DNA from: Bacilli bacterium
GTDB taxonomy: Bacteria > Bacillota_I > Bacilli_A > RFN20 > DUOF01
DNA: 64,000 nt
Direction of reading: 5' to 3'
Assembly: GCA_017517765.1 (NCBI GenBank)
Contig: JAFWYE010000009.1
Coordinates: 124,001 to 188,000 of the forward strand
The notes beneath the pieces were generated by a model. That model worked only from the letters and a program-made list of their open reading frames with translations. It was not told the origin of the DNA and did no database searches. Numbering within the stretch: the first letter of the stretch is position 1; the number at the start of each line of letters is the position of its first letter. Positions 49,625-58,687 of this stretch are shown here, one piece after another. A program made the translations under genes and the position numbers.

Positions 49625-50752
49625 ATGTTACAAACGCATAGTGAATTACATACTCATCTAATGGGAATGCTAAGTTTAGAGGGAATTTTAGATATTCTCT
49701 CTAAAATAAATTATCCAGGATTCCCAATAGATAGTGATGGAAATCTTTTATTTGATGGTAAACCCAATACTCCTAGAACAAAAAAAGTAACCGATAAAAT
49801 AAGAAGAGGGTTAATTGTTCCTTATGGAGAGTCTATTGAGTATGGCGACATGGAAATTTTATATACAAATAGATCAAAATTACTCGCAGATATAGCTAAT
49901 TATTATTCTAATGGTAACAAAGATGAAGAAGAGTTATTAAATGAAATTTATTTGATTTACTTAAATCATTCACTATTAGAGTTAATTGATAATAAAGTTA
50001 CTTATGTAGAGATTAGTTTTTCAAACAAAGAAAAAATAGCATATATGCTAAAGCATCTTCCTAGAAAAATAACTGATAAGATTGATGTTAAATTTTTGCT
50101 ATGTACTAATAGAATTAGATCAGGCAAAGAATTAGAAAAAGACTTAGAGGCAATTGAAGAAACAATTGCAAAAGATAAAGCTATCGGGTTTGACTTCATG
50201 GGAAAAGAAGAACCGTTTAACAATAATGAAAATGATTCATGGAAGAAAAAGAGTAACTCTATAAATTCATTTACTAGAAAATTAGACTTAGTTATAGGTG
50301 TATTGCATAAATATCCTAAAAGTACACTTAGAATACATGCAGGAGAAAATATAGAATCTAAAGGGAATCCATTGGCTACACTTAAAATGATTGACAAAGT
50401 AGCAACACAAAATAATTTAGTTATTCCTCCTCCTGAGATAAGATTAGGACACGCAATATATTTTGATGATTGTAAAGAATACATAGAATTATTAAGGAAA
50501 TATAAATGTATTATAGAAATTAATGCTAGTAGTAATATGGCTCTCTCTAACATAACCAATCCAAATCAATTAAGTTATAATTACTACTTAAACAATAACA
50601 TTCCTGTTGTTATTTCAACTGATGGTGCAGGAATATATGATACTGATGTAGTACAAGAAAACTATATTGCTCAAAATGTTGCTGGTGATGATAGTTATAT
50701 AAAATTATTAGATATAGATAAAAAGATAGTACAAAAGAAAGGCACTAAATAA
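49625..50752 (+). CDS. Adenosine/AMP deaminase-superfamily metal-dependent hydrolase
   Basis: 375 residues. The amidohydrolase fold of the adenosine deaminase branch is seen: HTHLMG at 9-14 gives the first two metal-binding His, RIHAGENIES near 239 the His-Ala-Gly-Glu active-site motif, and RLGHAIYFDD near 277 the catalytic His. STDGAGIYDT near 337 gives the metal-binding Asp. The DGAG segment replaces the usual DDP, so the substrate may differ from adenosine. An insertion at 35-90 is rich in charged residues. It is the first of three closely spaced genes (gaps of 1 and 5 bases), so the next two unknown proteins may work with it. Confidence 0.82.
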   Translation: MLQTHSELHTHLMGMLSLEGILDILSKINYPGFPIDSDGNLLFDGKPNTPRTKKVTDKIRRGLIVPYGESIEYGDMEILYTNRSKLLADIANYYSNGNKDEEELLNEIYLIYLNHSLLELIDNKVTYVEISFSNKEKIAYMLKHLPRKITDKIDVKFLLCTNRIRSGKELEKDLEAIEETIAKDKAIGFDFMGKEEPFNNNENDSWKKKSNSINSFTRKLDLVIGVLHKYPKSTLRIHAGENIESKGNPLATLKMIDKVATQNNLVIPPPEIRLGHAIYFDDCKEYIELLRKYKCIIEINASSNMALSNITNPNQLSYNYYLNNNIPVVISTDGAGIYDTDVVQENYIAQNVAGDDSYIKLLDIDKKIVQKKGTK

Positions 50753-50753
50753 C

Positions 50754-51203
50754 ATGAATAAAAGAATTACTATAAAAGACATAGATGAAATGATTGAAGA
50801 AACCGATGATCTTAATAGAGAAGAAGCTTTAGCTAGACATATAGGAAATTATGAATTAGGAAATTTAGAGTCACTAATAAGAGAACTTGATGACTTAAAA
50901 TTTCATATTGCTAGATTTGCTGATGAAGGAGCCACTTTAAAAGAGATTAAAGCATATGAAGATATAGTAAATTATGCTGAACACGCACTAAGAGAAAAAG
51001 AATATTTAGAGTGTGCTAAAACACTAACTGCATTAAAACTGTTATTTGGTTTGGATGTAACATTCTTTTCTTTATTACCAAGATTAAAAGAAGATATAAA
51101 AGAACATGGTCCTATATCTTTTGAATCACTAACATTAAAAGCTAGAAAAAAAGATATTCCTAAAGAAATTCATAATAACAAAGAAAATAATTATAGGAGG
51201 TAG
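50754..51203 (+). CDS. Helical protein of unknown function
   Basis: 149 residues, acidic and helical; I recognise no family. Likely coiled-coil segments are MIEETDDLNREEALARHIG near 13 and YAEHALREKEYLECAKTLTA near 75. There is no signal peptide or membrane helix. It begins one base after the stop of the deaminase-like gene, so translation is coupled, and its end carries the AGGAGG site of the next gene. Confidence 0.7.
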   Translation: MNKRITIKDIDEMIEETDDLNREEALARHIGNYELGNLESLIRELDDLKFHIARFADEGATLKEIKAYEDIVNYAEHALREKEYLECAKTLTALKLLFGLDVTFFSLLPRLKEDIKEHGPISFESLTLKARKKDIPKEIHNNKENNYRR

Positions 51204-51208
51204 TAGTG

Positions 51209-51592
51209 ATGATTAACACACTTAAGAGTCATTTAAAAGAATCTAATAAAAATCTTATAGAAGAACTTATTTATGTGATTGAATCTAATAATATATCTAC
51301 CCTAGAAGAGTTATCTAATCTTGAAGAAAAACAATTTACAATAAATAATAAAGTATTAAATAAACAAGAAAGAATAAAATATGCAAGCGAAATAACACTT
51401 AGTGCATATTGGGATTATGATGGATTAACTCTTAAAGAAATCAATAAAATAAGTGATTTAAAAGAATCATTAACTAAAGATATAAATGATAATGAAAAAA
51501 TATATAATTTAATAAAATTGTTTGATATTACAGGTAATGAATGCTTATTTTTAAAAGAAGCATACACATTAATAATTAATAATAAATACTAA
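51209..51592 (+). CDS. Small acidic helical protein of unknown function
   Basis: 127 residues; no family recognised. It is rich in Asn, Lys and Glu, with helices such as LIEELIYVIESNNISTLEEL near 17-36 and IYNLIKLFDITGNECLFLKEA near 98-118. The ATG at 51209 is eight bases after AGGAGG, which lies in the end of the preceding gene; a GTG at 51206 is a less likely start. It is the last gene of the three-gene unit and is followed by a terminator. Confidence 0.68.
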   Translation: MINTLKSHLKESNKNLIEELIYVIESNNISTLEELSNLEEKQFTINNKVLNKQERIKYASEITLSAYWDYDGLTLKEINKISDLKESLTKDINDNEKIYNLIKLFDITGNECLFLKEAYTLIINNKY

Positions 51593-51624
51593 CTAGGATA
51601 AGGTTTGCTTATCCTTTTTTATTA
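51592..51624 (+). terminator. Intrinsic terminator
   Basis: Stem AGGATAAG (51595-51602) / CTTATCCT (51608-51615) followed by a T-run; closes the deaminase-like unit. Confidence 0.88.
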
Positions 51625-51654
51625 TTTAAATAATAGGGTGAGGAAAAATAATTG

Positions 51655-51683
51655 TTGACACTCTATCTTTGCTAATTTAAAAT
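51655..51683 (+). promoter_or_regulatory. Promoter of the metallophosphoesterase operon
   Basis: TTGACA (51655-51660), a 17-base spacer and TAAAAT (51678-51683). The bases from the spacer end through AGGTAACT are shared with the promoter at 58659-58687. Confidence 0.75.
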
Positions 51684-51711
51684 GGAGGTAACTACAAGGA
51701 GTGAAAAACAG

Positions 51712-52845
51712 ATGGCAAAGAAAAGTAAACACAAATTTGTAAAGTGTAAAAACAACCCTAAGTTCTTGGTTGACACTGCATTCATGGATGAAAAGGCTAA
51801 ATATGATCAAGAAAAAGTTAGCAATTATCCAGGACACGAAAAGTATGGCTTCATGAAAGTTACTGGAGATAACTTCTCTGAAATAGCTTTTGTAAACTTT
51901 ACTGATCCTCATTTCTTTGGAGATGGGTTTGACGATGAAAGATGTTCATTAGCACTTGATTGGATTAGAAACGTTGCTAATGCTAGAGCAGTTTTTGGTG
52001 GAGATGTATTTGATATTGCTTCATTATCAGGTAAAACAGATCCACATCAAAGCATATTAAACAATGCTGATAGCTTAGACCTTGCTGGTTCTAATGCCTA
52101 CATTGGTAAAATTGCTGACAAGACTATATGTGGTATTGGAGGAAATCATGATGCTGCATATGCTAACAGACTTAGAGATACTGGTATATCTCCTTTAAAA
52201 CATGTATTAGAAAAATTTGGTATTCAATATTTTGAATATAGTGCATTAATTCAAATGAAAATTGGTGAACACAATTATAATGTATTATTAGCGCATACTG
52301 GTGCTGGTAGAGCTCCTCTAGATGGTGGAATCAAATACGCATTAGAGTTTTCTTCTAGAACAGGTATCAGAATTGATGCTTTATTCCTAGGGCACAATCA
52401 TATAAGTGCTCATGGAGTATTCCCATGTCAATATAAAAATTATGATGAGAATGGTAAACTACTTGGTGTTTTAGATCATCAAATCCAAGTTCTTGTTGAT
52501 CCTTCATTCCAAGGAGAAAACGAACATTTCTTATCTACTAACGTTGATAGGCCTAACACAAATGCTTGTGTTACTGTACTAAGTGAAAGACCTAATCCTT
52601 TCTATAATAGTGAAGATAACAGAAGTACACCTTATGTTTTATGTGTTAAAAGATTCCCACTACTTAATGAGAATAGTAATGAATATTCTCTTCCTGCAAT
52701 TAAGTATATGATTCAAATGGAAGACAAATCACCTACTATCTTAAAAGAAGTAAAAGAATTATTAGATACTAAAGAAGCAAAAACAAAAATTCATGCTTCT
52801 ACTGAAATGCTAAAAACTTTAGCAAAGAAGACAGGAGGTAAGTAA
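51712..52845 (+). CDS. Metallophosphoesterase (calcineurin-like)
   Basis: 377 residues, cytoplasmic. All five metal-binding blocks are present: FTDPHFFGD near 61 (D-x-H), FGGDVFD near 91 (GD), GIGGNHDAAY near 133 (GNHD), VLLAHTGAG near 187 (His) and LFLGHNHISAHG near 220 (GHxH). The linkers are longer than in small phosphodiesterases. Substrate specificity is not evident; it could be a nuclease or phosphodiesterase. The ATG at 51712 with AAGGAG upstream is preferred, because the longer frame from 51682 begins inside the promoter. The next gene, one base after its stop, encodes what looks like an inactive relative. Confidence 0.85.
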   Translation: MAKKSKHKFVKCKNNPKFLVDTAFMDEKAKYDQEKVSNYPGHEKYGFMKVTGDNFSEIAFVNFTDPHFFGDGFDDERCSLALDWIRNVANARAVFGGDVFDIASLSGKTDPHQSILNNADSLDLAGSNAYIGKIADKTICGIGGNHDAAYANRLRDTGISPLKHVLEKFGIQYFEYSALIQMKIGEHNYNVLLAHTGAGRAPLDGGIKYALEFSSRTGIRIDALFLGHNHISAHGVFPCQYKNYDENGKLLGVLDHQIQVLVDPSFQGENEHFLSTNVDRPNTNACVTVLSERPNPFYNSEDNRSTPYVLCVKRFPLLNENSNEYSLPAIKYMIQMEDKSPTILKEVKELLDTKEAKTKIHASTEMLKTLAKKTGGK

Positions 52846-52846
52846 G

Positions 52847-54007
52847 ATGGAAAACCCTAATAAGCCAGGATATCAAAACAATGCAACTAAATTAGAACTT
52901 TTACTTGATAATTGGTATAAGAAGACATTTGGTGAGAATTATGAGGAAAGTTCTTCATACTCAGCATTCCAAACAAAAATTAACTTAGCTAGAAATGATG
53001 TTGTTGAAGCATTAGAAGATCCAACTGAAGAGGATTACTTACAACTTGTAGACAAGAAAGCTAGAGAACCTATAAGTGCAGAAGTATTCACTGTTCCTGC
53101 TAGTAAAGAATCTCTAGATTTAATCTTCTATTGTTCTACTAACTATTATGATTTATCAAATCCACAAAAAGGTATTACTAGTGGTAATGATTTAGCTAAT
53201 ATTAGAGATCAATTTGCCAGATGTAATCCTAATGGTGCTGTTAAAGTAATCATTGGTGGAAATAACCTTGGAGAAGAATGGCAATTCAAGCATTATAAAG
53301 ACAGTAAGATCATCGACAACAGAGGTCAATTCCATGGTCTTATCGAGAGAAAAGAAAGATTAATTAAAGATATAAAAAGATATTTATCTGTTGCAAAAGA
53401 AATGGGATTCCCTGATGTAGAAATTTATTTAATAAAGGGATATCAAGAACATATTATCAAGCAAAAATTATGTGTAGATGTATTTGACGATGTAGTTAAA
53501 GAACTTAATTTACCAAACGTTCACTACATTAGAGAAGGTATTAGCCCTTATGTAACTTGTGTTAGAGAATTAGAAGATGGAACAGTTATCCACAGTGACA
53601 TTAAATTATTAACTAACATGAGAAACAAAGGAAAGAGTGCTAAAAGCGAAGCTAGTAGTGTAGAAAGATATAATGGACAAAATAATGGTACTACTACATT
53701 TGTATTAAATGGTAATGTATTTGGTAAGCTTAACCATAGAGAAGAATACCATGTTACAGGACAAGCTGAGTATTTAAGAACAAGCAAAGGTAATAAACCT
53801 GATAGATCACCTAAAGGATATGATGTATTCTCAGTATATTTATCTAGAAATGAAACTATTGTAGTAGAAGGTGCTGGAAACTTATTCTCTAATAATGTAG
53901 GAGCAGAGTTAGCTCTTGATTATCAAGAAAAGAAAACAGATATGCTAATTGATGCAATCTACACTGAAGTTCATAAGAAATTAAAAGTTAGAAAACCTAG
54001 AAAATAG
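52847..54007 (+). CDS. Probable inactive metallophosphoesterase-like partner protein
   Basis: 386 residues. By itself I would call it unknown, but block order and spacing follow the active enzyme encoded just upstream. LIFYCSTNYYD stands where the D-x-H block should be, VIIGGNNLGEE replaces GGD, IYLIKGYQEH replaces GNHD, SDIKLLTNM replaces LAHTG, and VLNGNVFGKLNH replaces GHNH. Nearly every metal ligand is lost, so it is probably a non-catalytic subunit or regulator. It starts one base after the stop of the active gene, with GGAGG inside that gene, which supports equal synthesis and a hetero-oligomer (inference). Confidence 0.7.
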   Translation: MENPNKPGYQNNATKLELLLDNWYKKTFGENYEESSSYSAFQTKINLARNDVVEALEDPTEEDYLQLVDKKAREPISAEVFTVPASKESLDLIFYCSTNYYDLSNPQKGITSGNDLANIRDQFARCNPNGAVKVIIGGNNLGEEWQFKHYKDSKIIDNRGQFHGLIERKERLIKDIKRYLSVAKEMGFPDVEIYLIKGYQEHIIKQKLCVDVFDDVVKELNLPNVHYIREGISPYVTCVRELEDGTVIHSDIKLLTNMRNKGKSAKSEASSVERYNGQNNGTTTFVLNGNVFGKLNHREEYHVTGQAEYLRTSKGNKPDRSPKGYDVFSVYLSRNETIVVEGAGNLFSNNVGAELALDYQEKKTDMLIDAIYTEVHKKLKVRKPRK

Positions 54008-54018
54008 AGGTAATGATT

Positions 54019-54225
54019 ATGAAATGTCTAAATTGTAAAGAAGAAATATATGAGTTTGATTTTTGTCCACACTGTGGTACTCCAATTAGCGAAATAGCTA
54101 AACAAGTAGAAATTAAAAAGAATACAAATATAAGATTAGAAACACTATTAAAGTTAACTACTTTAATCGAAGATGAGAAGACATTAAATATAATTAAAGA
54201 ACTAGTAGATAAATTAAATAAATAA
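54019..54225 (+). CDS. Small zinc-ribbon protein
   Basis: 68 residues. The N-terminal CLNCKEEIYEFDFCPHCG has two C-x-x-C pairs, a zinc ribbon. The rest is a helical tail (LETLLKLTTLIEDEKTLNII). Such proteins usually mediate contacts with nucleic acids or partner proteins. It is the third gene of the metallophosphoesterase unit, 11 bases after the pseudo-enzyme. The ATG at 54019 is eight bases from AGAGG; the ATG at 54013 is only two away. A bidirectional terminator follows. Confidence 0.8.
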   Translation: MKCLNCKEEIYEFDFCPHCGTPISEIAKQVEIKKNTNIRLETLLKLTTLIEDEKTLNIIKELVDKLNK

Positions 54226-54226
54226 A

Positions 54227-54259
54227 ATAAAAGAGTTGTGTGATACAACTCTTTTTTAT
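54227..54259. terminator. Bidirectional intrinsic terminator
   Basis: Stem AAAAGAGTTGT / ACAACTCTTTT with loop GTGAT (54229-54255). It closes the metallophosphoesterase unit and faces the 81-residue gene. Confidence 0.85.
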
Positions 54260-54262
54260 TTT

Positions 54263-54508
54263 TTATTCTTCAGCTTCTAGTTTATCTGCTAGTGCTTCAG
54301 CTTCTGCAGTTAACTCTTTCAATAAGTTAGCTACTTTAGTATATTCTTCAAGCAACTTTTGCTTATTTTTAATTCTTGCTTCTTCACTCAATGAATTATC
54401 AGAATTAAGTTTATTTTCCATTTCTTGTAAAGTCTCAAATCTTTCAAGTAGAATTCTTCTTTTTTCTACCATTTGATTATACTTTTTAATATCTTCTTGT
54501 CCACTCAT
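54263..54508 (-). CDS. Short coiled-coil protein of unknown function
   Basis: 81 residues, almost entirely charged coiled coil (MVEKRRILLERFETLQEMEN, LLEEYTKVANLLKELTAEAE). It has a strong GAGGTGA site. It follows the LRR protein gene at 54547-56877 in the same direction after 38 bases, so it may be co-transcribed. It resembles no family I can name. Confidence 0.7.
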   Translation of the reverse strand: MSGQEDIKKYNQMVEKRRILLERFETLQEMENKLNSDNSLSEEARIKNKQKLLEEYTKVANLLKELTAEAEALADKLEAEE

Positions 54509-54546
54509 TATAAGTTCACCTCATAACTAAATATTACAATATGTAT

Positions 54547-56877
54547 TTATCTTTTTCTAGACTTTACTCCTATATTTTGAGGTTTATCTATAATACAAAC
54601 TACTCCATCACCACAATCTCCAGAATATACTAACTCTCTATCCATATGATAGATACCATAATCCACTACATTGATAGGGCCCTTTTTTTCACCCTTATAT
54701 ATAAATTCTGTTGTAAGTGGAGATTTAATACTTAAATATACTTTATCTATTTTATCTTCATGATTATTATTATAATCTTCGATAAATATATTAAATGCCT
54801 CTAAATACTTTTGTGCTAACATTTCTTCTTTCCCAGAAAGTAGTTCATCATTAAAGTATATTCCATTTACAATAACTTCACCTTCATTATTAACATAAAA
54901 TACAGCTTTAGATACTATATCATTTTTAGCATCTTTCATTACTAGTGTTTGAGTGCGCGAATCCAAAATTGAGCCATATGCGATATCTTCTCCCATACCC
55001 TCAATGTGTCCACAACAATCACTACAATATCTACCTGCAGTTAAATTTCTAGGATCATTTTTTAATAAGAACTCATAATAAATTCTTGTTAAACTATCAT
55101 CTAATTTATGTAAAGAATCATAAATTTCTTCTTTAACTATTTCCATTTCTTCTTTTCTATTTTCTTCACTAATAAGAGAAGTGGTTGTTCCTTCTCTATT
55201 AAATCTATCCATTACAACTTTAGCTAGATCATATACATATTGCCTACTATAGAATTTACCAATCTCTTTAGCAATCTCTTCATCAGCTTTATTTTCTACA
55301 TTACTAAACTTATCAACATTAAAGAAATCAATAAACTTTTGAGCAGTAGGTCTTAGTCTTCTGTGCTTAGCATTTTCACTTGTATTATGTTGTTGTACTT
55401 CATTATATCTAGATAAGCTAAGCCCAACAACTTTAGGAAACTCTCCAGTTTTTTCAATTAATTCCTTTAAAAATACACCTTTTAAATCAGTGATTTCTTT
55501 TACCATATTTTTATCTACTGATTTAAACTCAAGATTATAAGTTAAGGAAGTTATATTGTTAGGTCTAATTCTATTACGCTCTGTTAAATCTTTAATTAGT
55601 TCTCCACTCTTTTGACATAACTCTTTATCAAAGATGCCCATTGTGTAACAGAACAAGAATAATCTTTCTTCTATATCATCCTCACTTGCTCCTCTATGCT
55701 TTCTAAACTCCTTTAAAATTTGCTTGTAATATTTATAATTAGCATTAGAAATAAATTCTTCCAAACCCCCTGCTTTTTCTAAATTAGAAATTGTATTAAG
55801 GCTCATTGGAGCTTTTATCTTATCTAGAATATCCCTACGCTCATATAAATACTCTAAAATACTATTATCAATGTAATATAACTCTATATTACTTACATCT
55901 AATTTTTCGCCTTTATAATAAATAGTTTTTAAGTTTTCGCAATTAGTAAATGCAGTATAATGAATATTCACATCAGAACTTAAAAATCTAATAGTTTCTA
56001 AAAATTCACAATTACTAAATGCATTAGCATCTATTGCACTAATATTCTTAGGAAAAGTAATTCCAAATAAAGTAGAGCCCTCAAAAGCACTTTCAGGAAT
56101 AATAGTAAGTTTATTTCCTAAAGTAACTTCCTCTAAATTCTCACACCCTGCAAAACATCCTTTGCCTATTTCTGTTACATTACTTAAATCGATTTGACTA
56201 AGTAATGTTCCCGCTAGAGCATTTTCTCCAATAATTTCAACACTGCTTTCTATTTCAAAATCTTTTAAACTGACACAATTAGCAAATGCTTGATTGCCTA
56301 TTCTTTTTATTCCTTTAGGCAAAGTAACACTACTTAAACTTCTACATTCGCAAAACATATCATCATAGATATCATCCATAAAACAATCTATTTTCGCTTC
56401 AACCAAATGTTTACATCCTTTAAATAATCCAACACCTAAAGAGGTAACAGTTTCTGGTATACACACACTTTTCAAAGCAGATTCTTCAAATGCAGCTTGT
56501 TCAATTGTAGTAACACTACTTGGAATAGTTAATGTAGAAAGTTCTGAACATCTACCAAATGCTTGTCTCCCTATTTTAGTAACAGTATTTGGTATCTCTA
56601 TTTTGTTAAGAGAAAAACATGCTTCAAAGCATCCTTGAGGAATTTCTTTAATATTATCATTTAAAATAACTTCTTCAATAAATTTTGTATTATGAAAAGC
56701 ATACTTAGCTAGATCTTCAACTTTATTTATATCAACACTAGTAACTCTAGATCTAAAAAAAGCATTTGGGCATATTCTTTTAATATGTTCTGGTAATACT
56801 ATTATTTTCTTTTTACCAACATACCTAGTAAGTTCTGACTTATACATTTTGTATACTAATAAATCCCACAAGTTCAT
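54547..56877 (-). CDS. Leucine-rich-repeat (LRR_5/BspA-like) protein with C-terminal Cys-rich domain
   Basis: 776 residues without a signal peptide, so cytoplasmic despite BspA-like repeats. About 11 LRR_5 repeats fill residues 20-320, with the pattern IP..V..IG..AF..C..L (for example NTVTKIGRQAFGRC, KGIKRIGNQAFANC, KLTIIPESAFEG). A helical region at 340-590 follows. The last 190 residues hold YCSDCCGHIEGMGED near 615, TLVMKDAKNDIVSKAVFYVN near 640 and VIVNGIYFNDELL. This domain aligns with that of the 924-residue protein at 32757-35531, including adjacent cysteines. It may be an enzymatic or GNAT-like module (inference). Ribosome binding site AAGGAAG. Confidence 0.85.
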   Translation of the reverse strand: MNLWDLLVYKMYKSELTRYVGKKKIIVLPEHIKRICPNAFFRSRVTSVDINKVEDLAKYAFHNTKFIEEVILNDNIKEIPQGCFEACFSLNKIEIPNTVTKIGRQAFGRCSELSTLTIPSSVTTIEQAAFEESALKSVCIPETVTSLGVGLFKGCKHLVEAKIDCFMDDIYDDMFCECRSLSSVTLPKGIKRIGNQAFANCVSLKDFEIESSVEIIGENALAGTLLSQIDLSNVTEIGKGCFAGCENLEEVTLGNKLTIIPESAFEGSTLFGITFPKNISAIDANAFSNCEFLETIRFLSSDVNIHYTAFTNCENLKTIYYKGEKLDVSNIELYYIDNSILEYLYERRDILDKIKAPMSLNTISNLEKAGGLEEFISNANYKYYKQILKEFRKHRGASEDDIEERLFLFCYTMGIFDKELCQKSGELIKDLTERNRIRPNNITSLTYNLEFKSVDKNMVKEITDLKGVFLKELIEKTGEFPKVVGLSLSRYNEVQQHNTSENAKHRRLRPTAQKFIDFFNVDKFSNVENKADEEIAKEIGKFYSRQYVYDLAKVVMDRFNREGTTTSLISEENRKEEMEIVKEEIYDSLHKLDDSLTRIYYEFLLKNDPRNLTAGRYCSDCCGHIEGMGEDIAYGSILDSRTQTLVMKDAKNDIVSKAVFYVNNEGEVIVNGIYFNDELLSGKEEMLAQKYLEAFNIFIEDYNNNHEDKIDKVYLSIKSPLTTEFIYKGEKKGPINVVDYGIYHMDRELVYSGDCGDGVVCIIDKPQNIGVKSRKR

Positions 56878-56984
56878 ATTCTTAACTTCCTTCCATACTC
56901 ATTATAACTCATTACTCACTTCATTTAAATGATTTTTTTAGCAACATAAGGGCTATATGTGAATATATTGTACTAGGTGATTAA

Positions 56985-58196
56985 ATGAGTTTTATAAAAA
57001 AATATTGGTTTACTATTTCTATTATATTTTCTTTAGCTATAGGAAGCTTATTAGGTTTATTTGCAAGTGATAATTTTATATCTAATATTAAACCTTTTGG
57101 AGATTTATTTGTTAACTTAATGTTTACTCTTGTAGTACCACTTGTTTTCTTTACTATTACAAGTAGTATTGCTTCTTTATCAAAGAATATTAAATTATCT
57201 AATATCCTAACTAAAACTATTTTAGTATTCTTTGTAACCAGTTTTATAAGCGCACTTTTTATGCTTGTTATTATGTTATTTATAAAGCCTGTGAATGGCA
57301 TTATAAATATTGATGAAACTACAATTAATGAAAAAGCAAATATTCTCTCTAAGATAGTATCTGCTATTAGTGTAAATGACTTTTATTCTCTTTTATCAAA
57401 AGGAAATATGCTTGCTTTAATTGTCTTCTCTATCTTATTTGGAATTAGTTTAAGAAGTATTGATAAAGAAGGAAAAGTTAGCCATATTTTAAGCATCACA
57501 TCTAAAACTATTTTAAACTGTGTAAAAATAGTTATGTATTATGCTCCAATTGGAATCTGTGCATATTTTGCTACACTAATTAATTCTTTTGGTGGCACAC
57601 TTATTGAAAGTTATTTACGTTCATTAGTGATATATATTATCGTTGCAATTGTCTTCTTTATTATTTTTTATACTCTTTATGCTTATGTTGCAAAAGGCAA
57701 AGAAGGAATAAGACTTTTCTATCAAAATATCCTTCCCTCTTTCACTACTTCACTAGCCACACAATCTTCCTTAGCATCGCTTCCAACAAACTTAGAAACA
57801 AGTAAAAAAATGAAAATAAATGAAAGTGTTGCAAGTCTTTCTTTACCCTTAGCTAGCAGCATTCATATGGAAGGTAGTGTTATTGCTTCAATCTTAAAAA
57901 TATTCTTCTTATTTGCTATTTTTAAGATGAATGATTTAACACTTATAAACTATATAAGTGCAATATTAATCGCAGTTTTCTCAGGTGTTGTAATGTCAGG
58001 AGTACCTGGAGGAGGCTTAATTGGTGAGATGCTAATTGTCTCTTTATATGGCTTCCCACCTAGTGCATTTACTATGATTGCTACAATTGGATGGTTAGTA
58101 GATGCTCCAGCTACTATGCTAAATGTATGTGGAGATTTACCATCTGCTATGCTAATAGAAAAATTTACAAACAAAAAAGCTAAGAGTTCATCTTAG
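56985..58196 (+). CDS. Dicarboxylate/amino acid:cation symporter (DAACS family)
   Basis: 403 residues with eight membrane helices and two re-entrant loops. It imports glutamate, aspartate or dicarboxylates with Na+ or H+. Family motifs are clear: the N-terminal GSLLGLFASDNF, FVNLMFTLVVPLVFFTI near 45, the HP1 serine-rich motif ATQSSLASLPTN near 260, SIHMEGSVIAS near 290 in place of the usual NMDGT, and VMSGVPGGGLIGEML near 340 (HP2). The NMDGT change suggests a different substrate or ion coupling. The start lies 23 bases after a TATATTG-rich promoter-like region. Its terminator overlaps the stop codon. Confidence 0.9.
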   Translation: MSFIKKYWFTISIIFSLAIGSLLGLFASDNFISNIKPFGDLFVNLMFTLVVPLVFFTITSSIASLSKNIKLSNILTKTILVFFVTSFISALFMLVIMLFIKPVNGIINIDETTINEKANILSKIVSAISVNDFYSLLSKGNMLALIVFSILFGISLRSIDKEGKVSHILSITSKTILNCVKIVMYYAPIGICAYFATLINSFGGTLIESYLRSLVIYIIVAIVFFIIFYTLYAYVAKGKEGIRLFYQNILPSFTTSLATQSSLASLPTNLETSKKMKINESVASLSLPLASSIHMEGSVIASILKIFFLFAIFKMNDLTLINYISAILIAVFSGVVMSGVPGGGLIGEMLIVSLYGFPPSAFTMIATIGWLVDAPATMLNVCGDLPSAMLIEKFTNKKAKSSS

Positions 58197-58206
58197 CCTT
58201 TTTATA
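58172..58206. terminator. Bidirectional intrinsic terminator
   Basis: Stem GCTAAGA (58179-58185) / TCTTAGC (58191-58197), A-run before and T-run after. The symporter stop codon lies in the 3' arm; the convergent gene at 58202 ends here too. Confidence 0.8.
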
Positions 58207-58600
58207 TTAAAGATTCTACATAGTTAACTTTATAATCCACAATACTAGCGATTATTTGATGATTAATAGAAACAATAGTTACATTTACATCGCTCTCTAT
58301 ATTATTTTCATATAAAACTTTTGATAAATCATTTAAAAATAAAATATTACTTTTATTATCTAAGACACTCTTATAATTAATAACAAAAGTATTACATTTT
58401 AGTTCACTACTTACTAACTCTATCCCTTCAAATGTATAATTAGTAACAGGTGTAAAATCATATGAAATATAACATCTATTTCCATAATTAACTTTTCCTT
58501 TTATAGAAAAGGATTGAATAACAACTGAAATAATTATTAATAAATCTACAAGTACAAATATTTTTCCAGTTTTAATAATACCTAGATATAATTTTTTCAT
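58202..58600 (-). CDS. Small membrane-anchored protein of unknown function
   Basis: 132 residues: an N-terminal hydrophobic helix at about 13-32 (FVLVDLLIIISVVIQSF), then an extracytoplasmic beta-rich domain with CYISYDFTP near 43 and IELVSSELKCNTFVINY near 60; the two cysteines may pair. I recognise no family. AAGGGA lies nearby before the ATG. It is divergent from the 424-residue gene. Confidence 0.65.
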   Translation of the reverse strand: MKKLYLGIIKTGKIFVLVDLLIIISVVIQSFSIKGKVNYGNRCYISYDFTPVTNYTFEGIELVSSELKCNTFVINYKSVLDNKSNILFLNDLSKVLYENNIESDVNVTIVSINHQIIASIVDYKVNYVESLI

Positions 58601-58658
58601 TATATTCCCTTAATTATTATCTTTCTTTTTTCATCCTTTATACCCACTTATTTTTTTG

Positions 58659-58687
58659 TTGAAATGCTCGCCTTATTAATTTAAAAT
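58659..58687 (+). promoter_or_regulatory. Promoter of the 424-residue gene
   Basis: TTGAAA (58659-58664), a 17-base spacer and TAAAAT (58682-58687), then GGTAACTGGAGTGA. Both the AATTTAAAAT box and the GGTAACT that follows match the promoter at 51655-51683. Confidence 0.7.

Noticed and set aside
50002..50559. 185-codon minus-strand ORF inside the deaminase-like gene
   Set aside because: It is an antisense shadow without a ribosome binding site; the plus-strand frame has clear catalytic motifs.
51655..54225. Phage or defence-island origin of the metallophosphoesterase unit
   Set aside because: No integrase, phage structural gene, restriction enzyme or other defence gene lies nearby, and base composition matches the surrounding genes.
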